From: Siphonodentalium dalli | Taxonomy: Eukaryota > Mollusca > Scaphopoda > Gadilida > Siphonodentaliidae | NCBI GenBank assembly: GCA_032622095.1 | Contig: CP136062.1 | Span: 226,808,578-226,872,577 of the forward strand | DNA: 64,000 bases | Direction: 5' to 3' | Shown here: positions 12,188 through 24,100 of the stretch, piece after piece | Numbering within the stretch: the first letter of the stretch is position 1 | How the letters are laid out: every line of letters starts with the position of its first letter | Position numbers and translations under genes: made by a program | Notes under the pieces: generated by a model | Databases searched by the model: none | Told to the model about the DNA's origin: nothing | What the model saw: the letters and a program-made list of their open reading frames with translations, nothing else

Positions 12188-15100
12188 GTAAGTATATATA
12201 TTTACACACTAAGTGTTGCCATCACTAAATCCAGCATTCTGATTGGTCGGCGCCCACGTGGCTAGTTGCAGTTATTTCTCGGTGAATGCACAACGCCTCA
12301 TAACACCAAGCTAATAACACAATCGATACGTCATTAGGTTTGGAAAGACGAACGCGTAATGTTTTGGGCGCATTTGGACTCGCGCAGGACTGACTTAATA
12401 CATCATCGGGTTTCAATATGAAGATAAATTGTTCCTATTAACTTTTGCCAAGGGTGCTATTGGGTATTTTGGGCTGATCTTGTCACGATACACTTTTCGA
12501 TTTAAATAAATTTACAAAAGTGGCTTTTTCGCTAAATGTATATAAATATAAGGATTAACTGTCATGTGGACTATTTTTATGGAGATGTAACGGTGAGGTA
12601 AGTGGTCATAACTTGTATGTAAAACCCTTCGGGTTTTACACAAGTTATGTCCACTTACCTCACCGTTACATCTCCATAAAAACAGTCCACATGACAGTTA
12701 ATCCTTATATAATGTAATTCTCATGTTGATTTCCAAACTGTAAGTTAGAGTTCAGTCCCCTGCTACGTTAGACTTAACACTGCCGTTACCTACGGAAACT
12801 GAGAGGAAATCACTCATTGTTTTATTTGAGACTTTTGTAGATTACAATTCATTCTGCATTATTATGAGAAACTGAAATGTCCATATTCATTTGAAAATTG
12901 TCTAGATCAAGCCAGAATGAATTGTAAATGACAAAATACTTCAATAAAAAATGTTAGATTTAATTTGGAAAATACACATGCTATATAGATGGCAGTGGTC
13001 ATACTGGCATAGCGAGGGGGCCGAACTCTGTTTTGCTGCTTGGTCGATTTCACTCGCAAACGCACATCTCTCTAAGATATTAATTCATATTTCTTATGAA
13101 AAACGAAAACAAAGATATTTGTACCACAGTCTGTAACTATAGAAATTCTTTGAAGAGATAAATACGAGGCATAAAACAATTACTGGTATGAATTAATTAT
13201 ATGTCTACTAATTTCATTGATGTTGATGTATCCCACATGTTATTATGACATGCATGTATGCCATATGTGGGTACAACTTGTCAATAAACTATCTATCTAC
13301 GTAACATGTTTGTCCTCGTTTTGGAATTTGACAATTTACACCCCCTCGGGGAAGATACCATATATAATACATATAATACAAGCAACATCTAGATATATAG
13401 ATTCAACACATATATAACATTATAAAATTAAATTGGTAGATTCAACACATATATAACATTATAAAATTAAATTGGTAGATCGAAATTGTAGGACGGACTA
13501 TGTTGCGCTACCACACAAGACTCACGTACATACAGCGTACACGCTATACGCTTAGGGTACTACGTCATCAAATTATGCGAACTTTCTGACTGTAGTCGTG
13601 ATGTCCTAACCATCACTATGGTATACTATTAGCAGGGATGTGGCCAGAGGGTCTCCGCTGGGGGGGGGGGGGTGTCCACCTTGGGAATTTTTGCATAATT
13701 CCATTCGCACCCCCCCCCCTTGAGTCGGAATCACACCAACACAACTTTTTGCATAATTCCATTTGCACCCCCCCTCCCTTGTACCTCATGCTCAGGCCTA
13801 ATTTCCTATATATTCATAAGCCATGCTTCTATTTTCCCAGTATGAGAACATTAAGATATTTTAACCTGAAAATTGCCCCAAAAAACAACTAGTGATCTAA
13901 TTCCAGACAAATGCACACAGCTACCGACAACAGACCAGGAAACACCGGGCCGACCATGGTTGTTCGGCCCGGTGTGAGAAAATTTTGAAAACTATACAAG
14001 AAAATCGCAAACCCTAGCATCAAGACTGGCCTCAACTGAAGCTTTCCTAGTGTTGAAAATTTCAAACCTCATGCTCCCCCTCAGGTTGGGAAATTCTTCA
14101 ACTGATGACCATTTATGTCTACAAGTTTGACCAAATGTAGTAAAATATTGTTTTGCTAAACTAATTAGCAGTTTTGTATTGGCCATGTGGATGGGGCAAT
14201 GACACACCGGGCCGACCATGGTTCGGCCCGGTGTGCGAAAATTTTGAAATTTTTGACAAGAAAATCGCAAAATCCTAACATCTAGACTAGCCTCAAGCCT
14301 TCCTACTGTTGGAAATTTGAAACCCTACACCCCACTTAGGTTGGAAAATTTCCAACTGATGACAATTCCAATGACAATGTTGACCAATTGTATGACAATA
14401 TTGTTTTCTTAAATTAACTAGAAGTTTTTGACTGGCCACGGGGAGGGACCAGGACACAAGCTTTCCAAGTGTTGGAAATTTCCAACCTGTCACCCCCCTA
14501 AGGTCGGAAAATTTCCTACTGATGACCATTTCTTTCAAAAATTTGGACCAAAAATAGGAACATATGCAAATATTGGTCGAAAAACAATAAATTCCCCCCA
14601 ATAAATTGTTTTATAATCAAACTACAAGAACATTTTCAATCTATTGTTGGTGTGACATTTCGTTGTGGCAGGTATGAAATTTCCAACTTGAAAATATAGC
14701 TCTCTGCTGGGGGGTGAGACACCCCCCCCCACCCCCCCCTCTAGCCACATCCCTGACTATTAGGGCCACTTGCTAATGGCGCTTTCGGCGCACTTTTTGT
14801 CGCGTTCGGCGCGTTACTACACATTGTGTTTACCACTATACAATTAACACTATCATTACAATTAACGGGGAATGAAAGATTATCCCAGATCCGGGAACAC
14901 ACCAAACTCTATCTACTATCTTATGTACTATCGGACAAAATGATATGCTTGCTTTGGTTTCTGGGTAACTGCTTCATACACAACTTTTGTTCCGGAGATT
15001 TGCATGGAAACCCCCATTCACAATTGTTCACTTGACCCCCTTAATCTATTAGATCGCACATAGTGAATATCTCACGAATCTCACTTTAAATAACTCTAAT

Positions 15101-18100
15101 CGTCGTCAATAGCGAGTTTGCGATTTCAAACCGGTACGGGTACGGATACGCGTACGGGTAGCTACCCGTACCGGTACACGTTTTGAAATCGCAAACTGTT
15201 TTACTGGTAGAATTCATAACATCGACTGGTAATGTATGGTGAGCCAACTGCAACAAAAAAGATATTATGATATAGATTGTTATTCGCGTTATTGGCCGAT
15301 GTTATACTTAGCGTTATGGGTTGTTGGAAATTTGTATTTAGATTAGATGAGCCCCAGGATAATCAGTTGCTTTCATCAAGGACGAGCTAGGTGGCAGTTG
15401 GAAGAGGATGTTGCTTTTCTTTCACTAATATTGGTAACATTTTCAACAATTGGATTCTACAAGTCATAGACCGATCGAGTGTTGACAATAAATCAGTTGG
15501 AATGTTTAAACTTAGAAAATAGATTATGATAGCTCAAATATATAATTACGTTAGATATAGTTAAAATGTCCAACCAATATTCGGTGTAAAATGTATTGTT
15601 TTAGACCAAGGGTCTAATATTTTCCTACATGTACTTTCAGTTCGATATAGTACCCCATTTGTCCCTTATTTTAGTTGGGGAATATTTAGTCATATTAAAG
15701 ATTGCATAATCCGAATTAACGCTCCCAACTTACTATTTTTTTGGCTTCGGGGGTAAAACAAAATATTTGATTCTAATCGAGGAACCCACCATCAAAAGCG
15801 CAGAGTGATCAGATATCAATTTTTGAAGTTTGTTATTTCTTGAATTGTGTAGTTATTTGTTATCCAGAAAAGAGTCATCAAACCGACGGTCTCGGACAAA
15901 ATTGCGGATGAAGACACTGATGAAGATGCTTAACTCTAAAATCAAGTGGTAATGCGGCCAAAATTTTATACTATAGTTTTGAGTAGCTTTAAGTAAACCT
16001 TTGTTTGGAATCTTTCAATAGATCGAAGGGTCGGCCCGTCGAGGCAAGGGAATATTTTTCCCAAGAATTGGGATTGTTGTCGGGATCTAAACTCGGAGGT
16101 ATGTTGAAATGATTAACTTGGTAACAAAAAAGGTGTCAACATGTAGTCTGTTTATTATACGGATTGAATAAAGAGCGTTTGCTTCACTTCTGTGCCAAAC
16201 ACAGAAAACAGCTGAAACTCGCTCTGCTTATGCTTAGATTTTGTAGAGTATGTATAGGTATTTCGTGTCTTTGGCGACCTATATTATCCCCACTACAGTA
16301 TACACCAGTATTTTGGTTCAAATGTGCCATGTCCATTCAGATAGTAAATATATATTAAAATGAGAAATCAGTCCCCACCTGCATACGATAAGGTAACTAA
16401 ACGGTAATTGTATTCAAATGTGCAATGCATAGATACATCCACGATATATTTATGTCCTTGTACAATAGGTTGAGACAGGAACGTGACGGCAGTGGTGTCT
16501 CAACCCCCCCCCCCAACTTTGGTCAAATGTTCAACAATTGGAAATTTGATATACCTGACACAATATTTGTTGGAAATTTCACACAAACAATAGGTTGAAA
16601 TTGTTTTCGTAGTTTTTTATTATCAGTGGAGAATTTGTAGTTTTTAGACCAACATTTGCATTTTCCATATTTTTGGTAACACAATTTGGACTGAAATGGC
16701 TGTCAGAAACAGTTGGAAATTGTTCAAGCTTTGGGGGGGGGGGGGTGTCAGGTCTCAAAATGTCCAACAATTGGAAAGCTTGATGCCAGCCAAGGCGAGG
16801 GTGTGCAAATGGAATTACGTGCAAACTTGTGAATTTGATATGGTTCGAGATGTGTAGTTAGAAATTCGAAGGTGGACACCCTTCCCAACGCGCAGACCAT
16901 CTATAGCCATGTCCCTGCACCGTCTACTAACTCTATTAATAACAACCTGTCATGAAGGCAGTGAACAAAGTTGTTAGTGAAAAAATCGGCCTTCCGTATT
17001 TATCTAAGCGATAGAAGCCGCCTCGAGAATTTGAATACAAATCCTGGGTTAAAATGACAACTTTATCAATAATATTTGCCCATGAAATCTTTCAATAAAT
17101 AGGTTAACGCATAGCTGACTGGAATTTCATGGAATTCATGGACCTTTGAGTGAGAAAATCGTAGTGAAAGGCTACCGGTCAACGGGACAAATCTACCCGT
17201 TTCAATTCGCTATCGCTTTATGTGCTGCATTGAAAGTACCCAAGTGACCGTGACGATGTTCACAGATTTACCCGTACCCGTTCCCGTAGAACGGGTATCG
17301 CAAACTCGCTAATATGTTTTGCGAAACGAATTAATGCCTGAGTTTTACGACTACGGATATAGTTAAACTTAAACTTTACCCATGATTTGCGAAACCTCCC
17401 TATTATATGGACATTTTCAGACTAATTTGGTATTATCCGGCCAATTTCCAATTGACTATGGCTGCTGACACACGTACCACAGAAGCGATGGAATAATAGG
17501 TGTGACAATTTATTATGGTGGAGTTTGGTGACAATTGTTCGTCATAATGATGTGTCATAGCTAGCCATGTTGTCTGCTGAGTTTCCACACAATGAGTCGA
17601 CTGGACCAATTACCCCATTTCGTTTCACCATGGTTGATCTCTACTCAATAAGTTTTGCTACATTTTATTATCTGCGATATATATAATTGCACGATCGATC
17701 GTCCAGAATTGTGTTTGACCTTGGCAATCCGTCATTTACTCACATATCATGAACGTAGTTCACTTTATTGATATGATCTCAATGCATGTTTATCTGTACA
17801 TATATTAATTTCATGCGTATTAAGACTGTGGTCAAATCAACATAGCGAGCTCCTAAACATTTTTTTTAAATCACCAGGGTATAACCCTAGTATATTTCAC
17901 CAACATGAATTGGTCCCATGTAAATTTACCCTGGTATTTTTCCTCCGTTATCAGTTTATACAAAGTCACCCAGGTGTATCACCAAATTCAAGGTATTTTC
18001 CGTCAAATGCAAGATTCCCTAAATTTTGTACGTGAAACCAGTGGTCAGATCAGCATAGCGAGGGGGGATAACTCTGTCTTGTATCTCAATGATTGATCAA

Positions 18101-21100
18101 TTGCAGAAACAACATGCGTATTCGGATACAGACCAACACCGACAGTGTCAATCTATTACTATCTATATCGCCAGTATTGCTCATTATGGTGTGGTAAGTG
18201 TAACAGCAGCTATAAAACCTCGTGTGGTTCCAGTTCAACGACGACTACAACAACGACAAGAACAACAATGACGACAACAACAACAAGAACAACAACGACA
18301 ACTACAACGACAAGAACACCCAGCACATCTACGTATAAAAGTTAGTATTAGAGATATTCCGATCAAGAGTGAGGAACCTACGTAGTCTCGTATATATATA
18401 CCTGGCTCAGACACTCAGCTTACTGTTCCGTCTAACTCCACGACGCAACGCTTCCGCCGTTAGAGTCCAGAAAGTACAACATCTTTTCGGATACGACGTC
18501 ATGAGCTAATGACGTAGTAGCTATACTGCTTTCCTGGGCGCTGGTCATCTGGGCGATTTCTGGTGACGCTATATATATATAATTACAACTACTTTCGTTT
18601 TCGTCGAAATGCGGGCATTTGATTGGTCGAGAGGCTACCGCGTGACATGCGTCTATCAGTGCATAGACTTTGCAGTAGACGAGTCACATCGCGTAGTGAC
18701 ACTTTAAGAAAATTGGGCGAGTCTATAACCGTCGCCCCACACGAAGTCTCCGAATGACGCGAAAGCGCGGAACGAGAATTCCATTAGAATTTCAGTGAAA
18801 AAACAACTCGAAAACTCAATGTTAGAAACATTTGAACAAGTAGTCTATGTCTATATTCCATGTCTCTGCTTCTTATCTACAGTATACTATACTTATGTCT
18901 GTTCATTTCAGCCGTATTCATGTTTTTGTAAAGCTCGATTGAACACTCAAAGTTCGTGCCGCGTTTTTTATTTGTCCAATTTTCGAAAAAGCGTCTATGA
19001 CTATGACAACGTGTATAGGAATCACGGAACTAAATGGTTTCCCATAGGCGACAGTGTTAACGTTTCGGCCAAATTCGCTGAATTGAAGCCTGCAGGCCAT
19101 ACCAGTGATGTTTACCCAGCTAGATTGACACCAGTTGATCACGAAAATGCAAGAAAAATCATAGGTCATGTGTTTACTTTTTAAAATAAATCCCCAAGTG
19201 TACGACAGGGCTATCTCACATCCAAATTTGATCTGGAAAAACCCAGATCTACAACAGCTAGTTAAATACATTTCCCGCTCACAAAAATCCGTTCCCCCAT
19301 TCATTCACCAGTTTAAATTATTTAGATATTATGTACAAATCAAATAAACGCGATGTCATCCTTTAATAACGTGTCGCATGTATCAGGTGAAGGTCATTCT
19401 TCAGTTACCTTCACCTTTAGGGTTCCACGGTGTACTCGCTCCCCGACTCTAGAACACATTTAGCTCCCTGATTCCTATAGTTACTGCTGTGAACACAACT
19501 TATCATAAATAAGGCTGATCAACATGGCAAAATTTATTGGAAATAAATAAAATGTGTTACCCGATTACAACCCTTTTAACATTTTTCAGCTTTATTACAA
19601 TGCTAACATTTGACATGACATTTGTCATGAGCACATTATATATGATCAGGGCATTTGTTTACAAATTACACCGGCCATGATGATGATCGGACTGGAGTCT
19701 GGACTGGTCTGGAGTTAATAATTTTACCGGAGATCGCGGATTCGACTCTGTGTGTGTTGGTAATTATTGGGTTGTTGTTGAGTCATTTTAAACGTAAATC
19801 GTAGCCAAACAAGTAATTCTTTTTATCATGGATTGTTCATTGCTGATAATTGAAGTTGAAGCGTAAATATTTATTTTCTGAAAGTTTGCTTGACGAAGTT
19901 GCTCGTTGACAATTTCGGCCAATTTATTTTCGGCCCATCAACCAAATTTTGAGATCGTCCAACGGAAAATCATGTTTTGGCAATTAATTTTCTGAGATGG
20001 ATTAATAGTAGATAGCTGAAAATAAAATGTTATAGTTGTAATTATAAGCCACCAACGTCGTTTTTCGGTTGATCTATGAGCGTATAGACCGATCAGTAGA
20101 CGAATAACATACTTAGTATAATCCGCTTCGTGGAATTATACAGTATGTTATTCGTCTACTGATCGGTCTATACGCTCATATATCAACCGAAAAACGACGT
20201 TGATGACATATATAACTAGAAGGTGACCCCACTTCGTCCGGGCTTTGACCTTGAATTGACCATTTTGAAGGTCAAGGTCAGGTGGGGTCACGATTTGACC
20301 CGTCCAAAACACTGCCCGGACAAAAGTACCCAACAAAAGTACCCGTCGAAATCCATCCGGTTTTACCCGATTTGACCTCGAATTGATCATTTGGAAGGTC
20401 ACGATTTGACCCGTCCAAAACACTCAGTGGACAAAAGTAACCCTACGTATCAAATTTCGTGGAAATCCCATCAAAATTCGCGATTTGACCTTGAATTGAC
20501 CCGATTTCAAGGTCAAGGTAACGTCGCACGGGCAAATGAATAGGCTTATGAGACTCTCCATACGAAAGTGTCCATAGACACTAATTTTCATCGAAATCCC
20601 GTGATATTCGGGCGTTTGACCTTGAAGTGACCAGATTTCAAGGTCAATGTCACGTCGCACGGGCAAATTAATATGCCTATACCACTCCCCGGCCGAAAGT
20701 ATCCCCACATACCAAGTTTCATCGAAATCCCGTGATATTCGGGCGTCTGACCTTGAAATAACCCGATGTCAAGGTCAAGGTCACGTCGCACGAACAAATT
20801 AATATGCCTATGCCAGTTCCCGGTCGAAAGTACCACCACATACCAAGTTTCATCGAAATCGGGTCGGCCATTTTCGAGTTCATCGCGATCACACAGACAG
20901 ACACACACACAGATCTTCCAAAATATATAATAGACTAGCCGATGAGCCCGACGTTGTCCGGGTTATTCAAAAACCAACCGACGTTGTCCGGGCTATTCAA
21001 AAACCAAATTTCAAGTCGATAGCTCCACCCGTTTCCGAGATCTGGTCTGCGCATGCCCGAAGCTGGCGTCGCACGGACTCGGCGACCCGATAAAATTCGT

Positions 21101-24100
21101 ATCCGGGGCAAGATACATCCACATAGCAAATTTCAAGTCGATAGCTCCACCTGTTTCCGAGATAGATATATTGCCCAATGTCATTTGCGGATACCTCGCC
21201 TGCGCATGCGCGAAGCTGGCGTCGCACGGGCTCGGCGACCCGATAAAATTCGTATCCGGGGCAAGATACATTCACATACCAAATTTAAAGTAGATAGCTC
21301 CACCGTTTCCGAGATCTCGTCTGCGCATGCGCTGCACGGGCGTCGCACGGGCTCGCCAATACGACAACGTCCACCGCCTGATCAAACTACACACACGTAC
21401 CAAGTTTCGTCCCGATCGGTCGAGAATCGTAGATTTGTATCAATGACAAACAAACATACATACAAACATACAAACAGACAGAGGTCTTCAAAATATATAT
21501 GAGACTAGCCGATGAGCCCGACGTTGTCCGGGCTATTCAAAAACCAAATTTTAAGTCGAAAGGTCCACCCGTTTCCGAGATCTGGTCTGCGCATGCGCGA
21601 AGCTGGCGTGGCACGGGCTCGGCGACCCGATAAAATTCGTATCCGGGGCAAGATACATTCACATACCAAATTTCAAGTCGATAGCTGCACCCGTTTCCGA
21701 GATCTCGTCTGCGCATGCGCGAAGCGGGCGCCGCATGGGCTCGCCAATACGACAACGTCGACCGCCTGGTCAAACTACACACACGTACCAAGTTTCGTCC
21801 CGATCGGTCGAGAATCGTAGATTTGTATAAATGACATACAGACAGACATACATACAGACAAACAGAGGTCTTCAAAAATATATATGAGACTAGCCGATGA
21901 GCCCGACGTTGTCCGGGCTATTCAAAAACCAAATTTCAAGTCGATAGCTCCACCCGTTTCCGAGATCTCGTCTGCGCATGCGCGAAGCTGGCGTCGCACG
22001 GGCTCAGCGACCCGATAAAATTCGTCTTCGGGGCAAGATACATTCACATACCAAATTTCAAGTCGATAGCTCCACCCGTTTCCGAGATCTGGTCTGCGCA
22101 TGCGCTGCACGGGCGTCGCACGGGCTCGCCAATACGACAACGACCACCGCCTGGTCAAACTACACACACGTACCAAGTTTCGTCCCGATCGGTCGAGAAT
22201 CGTAGATTTGTATTAATGACAGACAGACAGACAGACAGAAAACAGACAGACAGACAGAGGTCTTCAAAATATATATGAGATATAACTACCTTCGCTTTCG
22301 CTCAAATGCGTGCATTTGATTGGTCAATGTCATTAGATACGCTTGGTAGCGACAATCTCTATCAGTCGAGGGAAATGTCGTTTCCCGCATCACAACGCGC
22401 AGTGATACTTTAAGAAATTGAGCGTCATTTCCTAAACGCGTCCATAGTTACCATGCCGTGAAAACAAAATTAACGAATTAGACTGATCAGCGAAACAATG
22501 AAATGCGATAATTTAGTTGGGGTTAAATGAATGTGTTACCTTACTATTCCACCATTAGTATTAGCATTTATCCAGATTCGTGCCATTACTAATATGACAT
22601 GCTTGTGGTCATGCGAGCGAAGAATGCACCTTTGTAGAAATTGTTTACTTTTCAAGTTTGTCACCGGAGACCGCAAATTCGGTGGGGAAGTTTGGGAACA
22701 CCGCTTCGGAATTGCTATCGACTCTGAATGTCTTGGTGACAATAGATGTTCTAGAATCGTTTTAAATAAGTGAAATTTACACCAGCAAGTATACAGTTTA
22801 ATAATTTACGGGTGCTGTCTTGCTTTTGCGTAGTTAGAAAGTTGGAAACAAAGATCGAATTATGTGTGTGAACGTCCGTTCGGTCGCCCAATTTATTCTC
22901 GACCCAATTTTCCATTTGAAGACCAGATGAAGTTCAGACACAAGTATCACTCGTGTAGATTTACTATATTAGTGTTTTTAATATAGTTTCTTCATAAAAT
23001 TAGTTTAATCACCAACTAATTTATGCCGATTGTCGTAATTATAAGCAATCAACGTCGTTTTCGATGTATCTGTCGGCGTATAGAAATGTCTGATGCCGAA
23101 CTACATATACTTGGTATAATTTCGCGTAGTATATGTAACTCGGCATCAGACACTTCTATACGTCAACAGATGCATCGAAAACGACGTTGATTGCATATAT
23201 CAAAGACGTAATCCCCAGAAAAGCTAATTCGGAATTTACTAGTCGCTAGATGCCGGAACGTTGCGCCTTAGCGTAGAGGATGCTGAGCGCTAGGAACGAG
23301 TCCTGAACACACGTTACCAATATGGCCTCTAACCCAAAGCGGTTTTAAAGTACACGAGCTGTTGAAGTTCACAATACACATTCAAAATTCAGTTACTGGT
23401 TAAAAACTCATATTTATAATTAAAATTTGCAAGAAAAAAATTGATTGATTGATTGATTGATTGTGGTTTATTGTCGCTTTAGCCACTAAGGCCATATCAC
23501 GACATTGCCAGTTTTAGTGGAGGAGGAAATCCGCACACTTGCGATTAATCTAACAGTGATTTCAATGGCTGATAAAATCGTCAACCGTGTGCGGCAAACC
23601 ACCGGCCATCGGAGAGTAACTGGTAACTCCACCAGATAACGATTTCGAGTTACAAAGTCCACGATGGAAACATGTGGATTTGAACCCTAATCGCCAGCGC
23701 TGGAGGGCGAAACGGCTTGGGGTTGTACCCCTAACCGATTGAGCCACCGATGCCCCTCGGAAAAAAGGCATCAATTGTACCCCGATTTTGAACACCAAAC
23801 ACACCTCAACAATTTAATAGATGTTCGTAGAATGTAATCCCTTTCACTCGTAACTTCTGAAACGCATGCAGTGGATGAGCCAGATATTAGATGTGCAATA
23901 AATAATATCTGGTCCATCCACTGCACGAGTTTCAGATAGCAACGATCCAAACGTCTGAAGTGACCGTTTATGTAATACATTAGTGACGTAGGTTCCTGAC
24001 CCCGAACGTCTGAAGTGACGGTTTATATACTACATTAGTGACGTAGGTCCCTGAACGTCTGAAATGATGGTTTATATATAATACATTAGTGATGTAGGTT

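Noticed and set aside
18089-18271. Alternative frame across exon 2
   Set aside because: Gives no Cys trio and does not connect in phase with exon 3; the ShKT-like frame does.
18795-19184. 129-codon frame in intron 2
   Set aside because: No recognisable domain, no splice signal support, and an overlapping frame of equal length on the other strand; lies in a mobile element.
20935-22205. Arg-rich repeated frames (RRQLRACADEISETGG)
   Set aside because: Products of the 122-bp repeat; frame shifts each unit, found on both strands. Same for 47609-49264.
23640-23760. Functional tRNA gene on the minus strand
   Set aside because: Box A and B are present but the cloverleaf is not intact and it continues into a SINE body with a simple-repeat tail.
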